Made by a program: the position numbers and the translations under genes. Source: Promethearchaeota archaeon (GTDB lineage: Archaea > Asgardarchaeota > Lokiarchaeia > Sigyniarchaeales > SOKP01). Taken from it: 32,772 nt of DNA. This document shows positions 16,449 to 25,174 of this stretch, one piece after another. The stretch is taken from NCBI GenBank assembly GCA_013375485.1, contig JABXKB010000012.1, forward strand, positions 1 to 32,772. The letters run 5' to 3'. Numbering within the stretch: the first letter of the stretch is position 1; each line of letters begins with the position of its first letter. A model generated the notes under the pieces. The model saw only the letters and a list, made by a program, of their open reading frames with translations, did no database searches and was not told the DNA's origin.

Positions 16449-17477
16449 ATGAAAAGACTCAATAAAAAATTACCTCTTGGAAAGCTTAAACATAAATATT
16501 TAGCTCGGTTACTCTCAAATATAGAAATGTGTGATAAAAGAGTAATAATGGGGTCAAAAATTGGAGAAGATGCAGCAGTTATAGATATCCCGGGAAAAAA
16601 TTATTTAGTAATTAAAACAGATCCAATTACTTTCGCAACTGATGAGATTGGGTATTATGTAGTAATTGTGAATGTGAATGATCTTGTATGTACAGGAGCT
16701 AAGCCAAAATGGTTTCAATCTACAATTTTATTGCCTGAACACCTGACTTCAAGGGAAATGATCGAAGATATATTTAAAAATATTCATAATACCTGTAAAT
16801 CTATAGGGATAACTGTTGTTGGGGGTCATACAGAAATCACACCAGGATTAGATAGACCAATTGCAATTGGATCTTTAGTAGGAGAAGTAGACAAAAATAA
16901 ACTTGTACTTACTTCGGGTGCGGAACCAGGAGATGCACTTATTCTAACAAAAGGGATCTTTATTGAAGGTACATCTATTATTGGACGTGAAAAAGAAAAT
17001 GAATTAGTGCAGAAAGAGTTCAATCAGGATTTCATAGAAAAATGCAAAAATTACCTATATAATCCTGGAATAAGTGTTTTTAAAGAAGCACTTTTAGCAA
17101 ATGATCATTTTGAAATAAAAGCTATGCATGATCCTACAGAAGGAGGACTTGCTACAGGAATCGCTGAAATGACAATTGCTTCTAATACTGGAGCAATAAT
17201 TGAGAGAGATCAAATTAAAATATTACCTGAACCTTTAAAATTAAGTGAAACTTTTAATTTAAATCCAATGGGCACAATCTCTTCAGGAACTCTATTAATT
17301 GCTATAAATAATGAATATAGTATAGAATTATTGGATTTATTAAAAAAGAATGAAATAAATGCTGAGAAAATAGGAGAATTTGTCTCTAAAAATAAGGGTT
17401 TGAAGATTAAAGAAAAAGATGGAAAATTAAACCATTTATATTACTCTGAAACAGATGAAATTACCAAAATTTTTTAA
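16449..17477 (+). CDS. AIR-synthase-family protein, HypE-like without the C-terminal cysteine
   Basis: 342 residues with the PurM/HypE/ThiL/SelD fold: the ATP-site motif GEDAAVIDI (about 39-47), the LVCTGAKPKW dimer-interface segment (about 80-89), VVGGHTEI (about 121-128) and the second-domain motif DPTEGGLATGIAEM (about 225-238). HypE dehydrates a carbamoyl group on its own C-terminal Cys (PRIC ending) to make hydrogenase cyanide ligands; this protein ends in EITKIF with no cysteine, so it is a paralogue of unknown substrate rather than HypE itself. No hyp or hydrogenase gene is nearby. ATG start at 16449. Confidence 0.82.
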   Translation: MKRLNKKLPLGKLKHKYLARLLSNIEMCDKRVIMGSKIGEDAAVIDIPGKNYLVIKTDPITFATDEIGYYVVIVNVNDLVCTGAKPKWFQSTILLPEHLTSREMIEDIFKNIHNTCKSIGITVVGGHTEITPGLDRPIAIGSLVGEVDKNKLVLTSGAEPGDALILTKGIFIEGTSIIGREKENELVQKEFNQDFIEKCKNYLYNPGISVFKEALLANDHFEIKAMHDPTEGGLATGIAEMTIASNTGAIIERDQIKILPEPLKLSETFNLNPMGTISSGTLLIAINNEYSIELLDLLKKNEINAEKIGEFVSKNKGLKIKEKDGKLNHLYYSETDEITKIF

Positions 17478-17634
17478 TGTCATAAAGATATATTGAGTAA
17501 AATTTTAATTTTTTTTCAACTAAACCACATTTTTCCTTATTAAACTAAGATTTTTATTCTCAGAATTTATGTTATAATATATATAGCATTTATTTCTTAG
17601 GTTTGTTTAATACTGATTAAATATTTGATCAAAG

Positions 17635-19557
17635 TTGGCCTATAAAGAATTAAAATATATTATTGAAAATCTTCAAGAAAGAGCTAACACTCTAGATTTT
17701 AACATTAAAAATTTTAATATCGTGTTATTCGAAGTTTTAGAGAATAAAGGTACTTTATTTGAAGAATTTACAAAAGATATACGATTAAGATGGGAAGTAT
17801 TTGAAAAAAAAAACAAAAAAAGAGTAATTAAAAAAACCTTTACATCTTTTTTTTATGAAAATTTTCATGATTTATTCAGTTACTTCATAGAAGTGTTTTT
17901 TGGATTTAAAAAAAATTCCTTAAATTTGTTTAATAAAGAAAAAATTTCTGATGAAATAATATTTTTTGAATACAATTTTCTTCTAAATCTAAACGAAGAA
18001 GATATATTTGTTAAAATTTCCAAGGAATTCAAAGTTGAGATTTTATATGGATTTTCACTTATTACAGGTTATCTCTATTTTCTTGTTCGCCTTTTAGGAA
18101 TCGTTATCAGAAAAACAATTCAAAAAAGGATTTTTGTATTACTTGACGCTGTTACAGTTAAAAATACTGATGTAAATAAAATCTTGAACTTTATGGTAAT
18201 CGTTAAAGATAGTAAAGATGAGATCTTCAAGTACTATTATAATATGGTTCTATATTATTTCTTAAGACAAATAAAAGGTATTCCAGAAGAATATTTCGAT
18301 AAATTACTCGAAGGAAGAGAAAAATTATACCAAGTGGCTTTAGAAGAATACTCTACTTCTAAAGAAAAATTAGTAGATTTGCTTTATTATTTTTATAAAA
18401 AATGCAATTTATTACAAAGTTTCTCCCCATTATTAGATTTCTTTAATTTTGTAGGAGCGAGAGTAGAAGATTCTGTATTTTCTAAACTGGATATAATTAA
18501 AAAAGAATTCTTAATTAACCTTGAATATACTCCTGAGAAAAAAGATTCTATTATCAAATTTTTTGATTATATTGATAAGAAATCAACCTTATATTCAACT
18601 TTCCAAGCAAATAATCTACCATCTCCAAAATCACAATTAAATCTATTTTTATTATATATGAAATATTATTTTGGAAGTGGGTTAGAAGCTTTGGAAGTAG
18701 GAGATTTACTTTTTTTACCAACAATTTTCAAAGACGCACTTGATCAATATAACAAAAATGTAGATGATGTAATTGGAACAAACTCTATTAAAAATATCAA
18801 AGAATTTTTGAATTGCCTCTCTGCTTTATCAAATACTAAAAATATTAATCTTTTCTTTCAAAAGATATTTAAAAAAAACATTTCACAATTAAATTATGGT
18901 TTTTTTAGAACATTCTTAAAAAGTTTAAATTCAAATTTCTCTCAAAATATAGAACAAGAAAATAAAATTCTTTCTGAAGATCCACAAAATGCACCATTTA
19001 CATTCAATATTATTGTTGATCATATATGTAGAATTCTCTACGTATTAATTGATAAAATATTTATGAGATCTTCCCCAGGTGATGCTTCAAAAAATTTTAT
19101 TGATCCCCGCAGTAGATATATTGGTAAAAATATTGCTTTAAGAGTTTTAGAACTATTTGTATTTCAAGATATAAACTATTCTGATGATGTATGGCCAGAT
19201 TATATAATTAGTTTAAACAGAGGACAACTTAAGGATAAATTGGAAAAATTTAACGTAACTATCCCTGAAAAACAGTTTTATACTGTTGAGGAATTAATAC
19301 AGATCATGATAACCTATAATATTCACTCTTTTTCTGATCAACCCTTTTTTGAAGAATGGTTGATCTATGAGATTATTATTCCATTAAATAATTTAATACA
19401 GGATATTCGAAATGCCGTTAAGGATCCAACAAATGAAATAGAAGTCTATGAAAAATTAAGTGAATTGCTACTCTTTGGTATAAAAGATGAGAAAACCATA
19501 AAAGATTTTAAATTTATATGTCAAAACTTTGCCTCATTTTGGAAAAATATTGAGTAA
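17635..19557 (+). CDS. Large helical hypothetical protein
   Basis: 640 residues from TTG 17635, three codons after an in-frame TGA, so the start cannot lie far upstream. Rich in Phe, Leu, Ile, Lys and Asp/Glu, with long predicted helices. There is a semi-hydrophobic stretch at about 145-165 (YGFSLITGYLYFLVRLLGIV) that could be membrane-associated, but no clear signal peptide. The C-terminal third (about 480-640) has the more complex, conserved-looking sequence (SPGDASKNFIDPRSRYIGKN). I recognise no domain. The 157-base gap before it and the 15-base gap to convergent mobB suggest a single-gene unit. Confidence 0.6.
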   Translation: MAYKELKYIIENLQERANTLDFNIKNFNIVLFEVLENKGTLFEEFTKDIRLRWEVFEKKNKKRVIKKTFTSFFYENFHDLFSYFIEVFFGFKKNSLNLFNKEKISDEIIFFEYNFLLNLNEEDIFVKISKEFKVEILYGFSLITGYLYFLVRLLGIVIRKTIQKRIFVLLDAVTVKNTDVNKILNFMVIVKDSKDEIFKYYYNMVLYYFLRQIKGIPEEYFDKLLEGREKLYQVALEEYSTSKEKLVDLLYYFYKKCNLLQSFSPLLDFFNFVGARVEDSVFSKLDIIKKEFLINLEYTPEKKDSIIKFFDYIDKKSTLYSTFQANNLPSPKSQLNLFLLYMKYYFGSGLEALEVGDLLFLPTIFKDALDQYNKNVDDVIGTNSIKNIKEFLNCLSALSNTKNINLFFQKIFKKNISQLNYGFFRTFLKSLNSNFSQNIEQENKILSEDPQNAPFTFNIIVDHICRILYVLIDKIFMRSSPGDASKNFIDPRSRYIGKNIALRVLELFVFQDINYSDDVWPDYIISLNRGQLKDKLEKFNVTIPEKQFYTVEELIQIMITYNIHSFSDQPFFEEWLIYEIIIPLNNLIQDIRNAVKDPTNEIEVYEKLSELLLFGIKDEKTIKDFKFICQNFASFWKNIE

Positions 19558-19572
19558 ATTTGTATAAATTAA

Positions 19573-20088
19573 TTAATTTAGAGTAAAAATATTTACAAAT
19601 TTTAAAAATTCATTTTCTATATCTATTATTGGTAAATTTAAGATCTCTTTTCTCTTTAAATCTCCTAAACAAATATTCCCTGAAATTATTTTAACGCTTT
19701 CTGTTAGTTGTTCCTCAATTTCATTCAATTCTGATATACATAATACTGTTGGATTATATAAATCCCTAAATCCTTCAGTAAATATGATATCTACTTTGTA
19801 AGGTCCGTTCTTCACCCAATTTAATAGGCTCTTAAATTTTAAATCTTTATTTTCTACAAAAATAGCAGTTTCATTATTAATATTTTGAATCACAGAATAA
19901 GATGCCCCAGCTTCAATGAATTTATAGGAATCTTTTCCTTTTTTATCAATAGGGTGATGTTTTACATTTTTTATTACAACAATATTATAACTAAAATTTT
20001 TTTTAAGTGATTTTATGGCACTTACTATAAAGCTTGTCTTTCCAGAACCAGAATATCCAATAACGTCTATTATTTGAATGATAATCAC
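19573..20088 (-). CDS. mobB: MobB-type molybdopterin-guanine dinucleotide biosynthesis GTPase
   Basis: 171 residues. Walker A GYSGSGKTS lies at about residues 11-19; the conserved KHHPID and GKDSYKFIEAGA segments follow, then a hydrophobic strand ending TEGFRD as Walker B. These are the marks of MobB, a P-loop GTP-binding protein that assists MobA in forming the guanine-dinucleotide molybdopterin cofactor, used by formate and other oxidoreductases. Called start GTG at 20088; an ATT seven to ten bases downstream of GAGTGAT would also be possible. No other mob or moa gene is adjacent. Convergent with the 640-residue gene. Confidence 0.88.
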   Translation of the reverse strand: MIIIQIIDVIGYSGSGKTSFIVSAIKSLKKNFSYNIVVIKNVKHHPIDKKGKDSYKFIEAGASYSVIQNINNETAIFVENKDLKFKSLLNWVKNGPYKVDIIFTEGFRDLYNPTVLCISELNEIEEQLTESVKIISGNICLGDLKRKEILNLPIIDIENEFLKFVNIFTLN

Positions 20089-20260
20089 TCTTAGTTATTA
20101 TTAATTTGAATCTATCTATATACTTCTAAAATTCATGTTTTAAATTATTTCTGATTCTTTTTCATTTCATTTGTTTTAATAAAAAAAAATTAAAAATATC
20201 GCAATTTCCTTTACTTAAATAAGATTATTCTAATAAATTCAAAAAAATTTCGTTATCTAA

Positions 20261-22246
20261 ATGCCTAAACAGCGAATTATATTTGATGCTAATTATTTTA
20301 TTTGTATGCTCCAAATTAAAGCACGTAATATTCTAAAAAATTTAGAAATTGTCGCTGACGATTTAGGATATGAATATTATATCTCTCAAGTCGTATTTGA
20401 TGAAATAAAAGCACCCCATACATATAAAGATAAGCTAAAAAGCATTATAAATGTAGAAAAAATATTACCAAGTGAAATAGATGCTATTAAAGACGATTTA
20501 AGTCAATTTAATATTAGATTTCCTGCTCAAGATCCTGATTTGACGCTTGTTTGCATTGGAAAGAAATTATTGGATGAAAAAGGTGCTTTACCTGTTCACC
20601 TAGTGACAGATGATTTTAAATTAGCAAAGAATACAAATTTACTCTACAAGGGAAAAATTAATATATTATCACTTTCGAGTTTCTTGTTGAAAATACAGAG
20701 AACAATTGCTAAATCTCAGATGAGAAAATATTTTAAAGAACTTTGGAAAAGAAGTTTAAATTATACATTATCATATATGATTGAACGCTCTAAAATATAT
20801 CCCGCTGAACAAAAAATAACCTGGTTGATTGAAAAAGCGATTGCTGTTACAGAAACATCGATACTATCTCAAGATGTTGAGTTAGAAAATCCCGATACTG
20901 GTGTTAAATTTGAGATCGGCGCTTCAAAATATGCAGACGAAATTAACATTGCTGAGAAGTATATATCTAATCAGGATCTCCCTCAAAGTGAAGAGGAACA
21001 AATAATTAGAATAGTAAAATTTCTTGAAAATTTAAAAATTTCAAGGGAATATATAATCCGGGCTCGAGAAGCGATAATAAAAAGTGAAACTAAGGATGCT
21101 GTAAAATATTTAAAAAAGGGTAATGGGTTTTTAGTATCATTACTTCAAGTTGCGTCGGGGCAGTTAACAAATATCAAGGATTACGAGATTGTAGAGCAAT
21201 TGATATGTTCTGAAATTAGCAAGATGGAATTTTTACGGGCGTTTTTATTAGTTTCACTTGGCCGTATTAACACAGCTATAGATTCACTTGAAAGAGCTGC
21301 ATTGTTTTCAATCATAATTCATAATTATAAGACTTGTTTAACTCTAAATTATATCAAAGCCTTAATATATCTATTTCATGGACTTTATGAAAATGCTATT
21401 AAACAATATAATTTTACTGAAGAATTAGCCGATATTTATGATGATGATAAGTTACGCCTTAAATCTTTAATCGGTAAAGCTATAGCTATTTACATTCAAG
21501 GAGAGAATAAGAATACAGCAATGAATATTATGGATGAAATCTCAAAAATTGATTTCGAAGAAAATTTTCTCGATGCGATAATAGTATTTAGTGAATTAGG
21601 GGATTATTTCTTGGCATTAGGACATTCTCAAATTGCTGTAAATCTTTACAATCAAGCATTGGAAATCTCAATTGACTATAAATTAACATACAAAAGTGAA
21701 ATCTTAATAGAAAAGCTTAAAAGATCTTATATTGCTACGGTTTTGACCGGATATTCAGCGGAAGATATGGTCGATAAATTAGATGTTTTATTAGATAAAG
21801 CTTACTCCATTAAAGATGTTGAAAAATATAATGAACAAATTAAAAAAATCTCAAGTTTTAATCTCTTGTTTTATACCCCATTTCCGTATATTACAGGAAA
21901 AAATAAAACAATTCCCTTCTCAAAACTTCCAAAGGAACTTCAAGATGATTACTTAGAAGTTGTGTATTTCGAAAAATCCAAAGAAATCCCAGAACAAATT
22001 CTTTTTATTGTTTCCCATTATGAATTAGGTTTATTAGGAATTAAATTGTTAACTAGTGAAAATGTTACCGGAATTGCTGAAAATTATACTCTTAAAATTA
22101 AATCAACAGCTAAGGTGAAAATTTATGAACCTGAAGAAGATTTAAAGAACGATTTCTTAATTAGGGCTATTATAGAGGCTACAACAAAAGATATGGTCAA
22201 AATAATTTATAATCTTCCAGCTTTCTTTAAACAATTAAATCTATGA
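20261..22246 (+). CDS. PIN-domain nuclease fused to a long helical-repeat region
   Basis: 661 residues, ATG start. Residues 1-145 form a PIN domain with the metal-binding acids Asp9 (IIFDANYFI), Glu48 (VVFDEI), Asp91 or Asp93 (QDPDLTL) and Asp117/118 (LVTDDFK). PIN domains are Mg/Mn-dependent RNases found in toxins and in rRNA-processing factors such as Nob1. Residues about 145-560 are helical repeats of TPR type (for example INTAIDSLERAALFSIIIHN, then YENAIKQYNFTEELADIY); the last 100 are mixed alpha/beta. There is no zinc ribbon, so it is not a standard Nob1. No antitoxin gene accompanies it, which argues against a VapC role. Convergent with eS26. Confidence 0.82.
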   Translation: MPKQRIIFDANYFICMLQIKARNILKNLEIVADDLGYEYYISQVVFDEIKAPHTYKDKLKSIINVEKILPSEIDAIKDDLSQFNIRFPAQDPDLTLVCIGKKLLDEKGALPVHLVTDDFKLAKNTNLLYKGKINILSLSSFLLKIQRTIAKSQMRKYFKELWKRSLNYTLSYMIERSKIYPAEQKITWLIEKAIAVTETSILSQDVELENPDTGVKFEIGASKYADEINIAEKYISNQDLPQSEEEQIIRIVKFLENLKISREYIIRAREAIIKSETKDAVKYLKKGNGFLVSLLQVASGQLTNIKDYEIVEQLICSEISKMEFLRAFLLVSLGRINTAIDSLERAALFSIIIHNYKTCLTLNYIKALIYLFHGLYENAIKQYNFTEELADIYDDDKLRLKSLIGKAIAIYIQGENKNTAMNIMDEISKIDFEENFLDAIIVFSELGDYFLALGHSQIAVNLYNQALEISIDYKLTYKSEILIEKLKRSYIATVLTGYSAEDMVDKLDVLLDKAYSIKDVEKYNEQIKKISSFNLLFYTPFPYITGKNKTIPFSKLPKELQDDYLEVVYFEKSKEIPEQILFIVSHYELGLLGIKLLTSENVTGIAENYTLKIKSTAKVKIYEPEEDLKNDFLIRAIIEATTKDMVKIIYNLPAFFKQLNL

Positions 22247-22299
22247 TTCTTCATTTATAAAAATATGATGAGAAAGTAATAACAAATAAAAAATAGATT

Positions 22300-22572
22300 T
22301 TAAATTCTTCTTTCACTCTTATCTCGTTGGCTTACTTGATGAGAATGCACAGCACATGAGATACAGTAATATTTTTTCTTGCTTGGAGTTTGAATAATTG
22401 TACCTGTCTTTTTCAATTCACTATACATCCGACCATCAACAAGAGAAACCCTTCGTGTTACGGCTTTTGCTTTACTTCTAGCAACCATACGACCACATTT
22501 TGAGCATTGAACTCTAGCATAATGCCCTTTGCTAGAACCACTCTTTCCACCACTTTTTCTTTTTTTAGGAAT
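22300..22572 (-). CDS. rps26e: Ribosomal protein eS26, apparent ATT start
   Basis: About 90 residues from a proposed ATT at 22570-22572: PKKRKSGGKSGSSKGHYARV, then CSKCGRMV and the C-terminal CISCAVHSHQVSQ. The two Cys pairs (CSKC and CISC) form the zinc ribbon. eS26 sits at the mRNA exit channel and contacts the 3' end of small-subunit rRNA; among archaea it is known from TACK and Asgard lineages. The ATG at 22488 would delete the first zinc pair and the basic N-terminus, so it cannot be the start. In the true frame a TGA lies three codons before the ATT, and no ATG, GTG or TTG falls between. ATT stands exactly where family members have Met before PKKR. Confidence 0.88.
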   Translation of the reverse strand: MPKKRKSGGKSGSSKGHYARVQCSKCGRMVARSKAKAVTRRVSLVDGRMYSELKKTGTIIQTPSKKKYYCISCAVHSHQVSQRDKSERRI

Positions 22573-22710
22573 ATGGAATCAGCAATTTTTTATTTTTATT
22601 GATATATTTTGTTACCTCTAAAGAATGAATTATATAAAACTTAAAAAATTTATCTTTAGGCGTAAGAAATTATACAAATAAATAATAATAGGGTCAATTT
22701 TATAAACTAA

Positions 22711-23430
22711 CTATTTATCTCCTTCATCTGCACTATGGTTTTTTAAAGTTTTAAAGGCATAGCTTAATCTTTGCAGAAAAGTATAAATTAAAGTAAAAGT
22801 GAATATCAATATGCTGATAAGAAAAACTGGTGTTACAGGGATTCTAGTAACAAATGGAACAAAAATTGTTAATGGCTCATCTAATAAGAGGAACGTTAGA
22901 AAATATATTATTAGTTCTATAATTATAGCAAAAAGTAAAAAAAGAATTCGTTCCGCTCGTTCCATAAATCCAACCCCCTTCATATTAACACCTTCATTTT
23001 CAGCTCTAGAACGTATATAAGAAATCATAATAACTAAAAACAATATTAAGTAACCCAATAAATAACTTACCAGACCTCCATAAATTAAACCCAAAATAAA
23101 AATAGCATCAGATAATCTATCTAAATTTGAATCTAAAAATGCCCCAGCTTGAGTTTCATTATTTGTTCTTCTTGCCACCTCTCCATCAAATAAATCCATA
23201 GCACCAGCTATGCCTATGATGACAGGAATAACCCATGAAAACCATATTGAAAAATACAATCCATATATGGCAATTAATAATGATGCCGTTAATGTAAATA
23301 TAAATCCTATGTAAGAAATCTTATTAGGTGTAACATTATGTTTAATTAAAAACTCTACTGGGCGATCTATAAATCTATTAGAAAATTCTCTCTGTCGAGC
23401 TCTTTTATTAATATCTTCTATTTCATTCAA
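22711..23430 (-). CDS. CDP-alcohol phosphatidyltransferase family protein (archaetidyl lipid head-group synthase)
   Basis: 239 residues with about six membrane helices. The full catalytic motif is present: Asp79-x2-Asp82-Gly-x2-Ala-Arg87-x8-Gly96-x3-Asp100-x3-Asp104. Enzymes of this family move a CDP-activated lipid (or CDP-inositol-type substrate) onto an alcohol phosphate; in archaea this makes archaetidyl-inositol phosphate, -glycerol or -serine. The head group is not determinable. TTG start at 23430, preceded too closely by AAAGGA, so the exact start is uncertain; the frame is open upstream almost to trmY. Same strand as trmY, 62 bases behind it; co-transcription is likely. Confidence 0.85.
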   Translation of the reverse strand: MNEIEDINKRARQREFSNRFIDRPVEFLIKHNVTPNKISYIGFIFTLTASLLIAIYGLYFSIWFSWVIPVIIGIAGAMDLFDGEVARRTNNETQAGAFLDSNLDRLSDAIFILGLIYGGLVSYLLGYLILFLVIMISYIRSRAENEGVNMKGVGFMERAERILFLLFAIIIELIIYFLTFLLLDEPLTIFVPFVTRIPVTPVFLISILIFTFTLIYTFLQRLSYAFKTLKNHSADEGDK

Positions 23431-23492
23431 TTCCTTTAAAATCCCAAAATTTAGATTAATATTTTCTAAATTTCTTTCGAATAAAAAATTTA

Positions 23493-24089
23493 TTAAAATG
23501 CCATTAAAAGTAATTTCAATAATCGAATAACTGAAGAAGCTAAATACGATTGATTTCCAATACTTATAGTTTGAATTTTAAAAGCTAGCATTTCCTTTGA
23601 GTTAAGAAATTCATCTTCTTGACTCCCTATGATAAAAACAATTTTCTCTTTTTCTCGAATATGATTTAATAGTTTAAAGAAATCCTTTCCTTCTTCTTGC
23701 AAAATATACAAATTATAATCCAAATTTTTAAAATGTTTTATTGCTTCTGTAATGCTGATTTTTGAACCCCTTGTTGAGTTTAGTGGATTGAGATGTTGAT
23801 CTTCTTTAGTAGGATATTTTTGCATAAGATCAACAAAATAATTTGTAAAAAGTAATTCATTTTTAGGGAAAATTTCATACCTAAAAAATTCGGGATTAAA
23901 AATAAACGTCCCAAAATGATCTAAAAATACCCATATCTGAATTCTTTCCTCAAAATTGTCCTCACTCAACAGGGTAGCTAATATACATCTCGAAATTACG
24001 TCTAATCGTCCAGAAGATCCTGGAATATCTTTTATAGTATATTTTTCTAAATTAACTGTCGAGGATTTAATAAAAAAAACCAAATTCAT
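23493..24089 (-). CDS. trmY: tRNA pseudouridine-54 N1-methyltransferase TrmY
   Basis: 198 residues of the SPOUT family (DUF358). The N-terminal IPGSSGRLDVISRCILATLL segment and the C-terminal knot region (VFIIGSQEDEF, then KIQTISIGNQSYLASSVIRL) match TrmY in order and spacing. TrmY methylates N1 of pseudouridine 54 in the tRNA T-loop using S-adenosylmethionine, giving the archaeal substitute for ribothymidine. The conserved terminal cysteine seen in some TrmY proteins is absent here. ATG start at 24089. First gene of a likely pair with the phosphatidyltransferase gene. Confidence 0.85.
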   Translation of the reverse strand: MNLVFFIKSSTVNLEKYTIKDIPGSSGRLDVISRCILATLLSEDNFEERIQIWVFLDHFGTFIFNPEFFRYEIFPKNELLFTNYFVDLMQKYPTKEDQHLNPLNSTRGSKISITEAIKHFKNLDYNLYILQEEGKDFFKLLNHIREKEKIVFIIGSQEDEFLNSKEMLAFKIQTISIGNQSYLASSVIRLLKLLLMAF

Positions 24090-24154
24090 AGGAAAAATCT
24101 TAATTTAATTATCTAAAAGAATAAACATTTTTGTTATAGTCAATATAATGATGA

Positions 24155-24170
24155 ATTGATTATAATCAAT
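24155..24170. promoter_or_regulatory. Perfect 16-base palindrome, candidate operator
   Basis: ATTGATTATAATCAAT is its own reverse complement. It lies in the 257-base region between divergent trmY and the ABC exporter. TATA-like sequence (CTTATAAAA, about 24262-24270) follows before the exporter start at 24347. The surroundings repeat parts of the palindrome (ATTAATTGATAAT), which supports a binding site but also reflects low complexity. Confidence 0.35.
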
Positions 24171-24346
24171 ATTAATTCAGATTAATTGATAATATTGAGA
24201 ATTAATTATGAAAGAAATCGATTTTACCTTCTTATTGTTTTTAATGTCTAATTTAAGAATACCTTATAAAAATTTAAAATAATGGACTATAAATTGTTCA
24301 TAAATCTCTAATAATATTAATAATCAAACATAAAAATGATGTAGTA

Positions 24347-25174
24347 ATGAAAATGGTAACAAAATCAAAAAAATATGAATCTATGAGATCTGAAGATAAT
24401 ATTAATCCTGATAATGAAATGGCAATTGAAGTAAAGGATTTAAAAAAATATTTTAAGGGGAAAAAAGGATTTGATGACGTGAAAGCGTTAAATGGTATTT
24501 CTTTCAGCGTTAAATCCGGAGAAATTTTTGGATTATTAGGACCAAACGGAGCAGGAAAAACCACAACAATCAATATAATAATTGGGTTAATTAAACCAAC
24601 TGATGGAATAGCCTCTATTTATGGTTATGATATAAAAGAGGATATTTCAGAAGTTAAAGAATTAATAGGTGTTTGCCCCCAGGAGCATGCTGTATTTAAA
24701 TTTTTAACAGGTAGAGAAAATATAGAACTCTTTGGTAACCTATATTCAATGCCTAAAGATGAAATGAAAAAAAGAGCAGATAACCTAATAGATAAATTCG
24801 ATTTTGCTAATGCAAGTAAACGTAAAACGAAAGGTTATAGTGGAGGGATGTTAAGTCAATTAAATTTAATCATCTCTATTATAAATAATCCCAAACTCAT
24901 ATTCTTAGATGAACCAACAGTCGGAATGGACCCACGAGCACGAAGAAGGACATGGGAATTTATAGGTAATCTTAAAAATGAGCGTAAAACAGTGTTGCTT
25001 ACAACTCACTATATTGAAGAAGCTGAAGCTCTATGCGATAGAGTTGCGATTATTGACTATGGTGAATTGCTCGATATTGGTACCCCTAAAGATTTGATGA
25101 AAAAATATGAATCCGATAGTTTAGAAGGTGTCTTTTTGAAAATTACAGGAAGGAGAATTATGGAGGGAATGTAA
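24347..25174 (+). CDS. ABC-2 type exporter, ATP-binding protein
   Basis: 275 residues. Walker A GPNGAGKTT (65-73), Q-loop in VCPQEHAVF, signature YSGGM (about 165), Walker B LIFLDEPTVGMDP and the H-loop LTTHYIEEAE are all intact. This is the DrrA/CcmA-like class that powers efflux of drugs, lipids or polysaccharides. The N-terminal 25 residues precede the domain and are charged; a later start, for example the ATG at residue 25 (MAIEVKDL), would match family length better. The stop TAA is followed immediately by the ATG of the permease gene: a tight two-gene operon. Confidence 0.92.
   Translation: MKMVTKSKKYESMRSEDNINPDNEMAIEVKDLKKYFKGKKGFDDVKALNGISFSVKSGEIFGLLGPNGAGKTTTINIIIGLIKPTDGIASIYGYDIKEDISEVKELIGVCPQEHAVFKFLTGRENIELFGNLYSMPKDEMKKRADNLIDKFDFANASKRKTKGYSGGMLSQLNLIISIINNPKLIFLDEPTVGMDPRARRRTWEFIGNLKNERKTVLLTTHYIEEAEALCDRVAIIDYGELLDIGTPKDLMKKYESDSLEGVFLKITGRRIMEGM

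Noticed and set aside
19565-19580. A 16-base palindrome TAAATTAATTAATTTA between two convergent genes
   Set aside because: Composed only of A and T in a low-complexity gap; chance symmetry is likely.
24208-24282. A 24-codon ATG ORF upstream of the ABC exporter
   Set aside because: Too short to support, with no ribosome site; it lies across the likely TATA region of the exporter.
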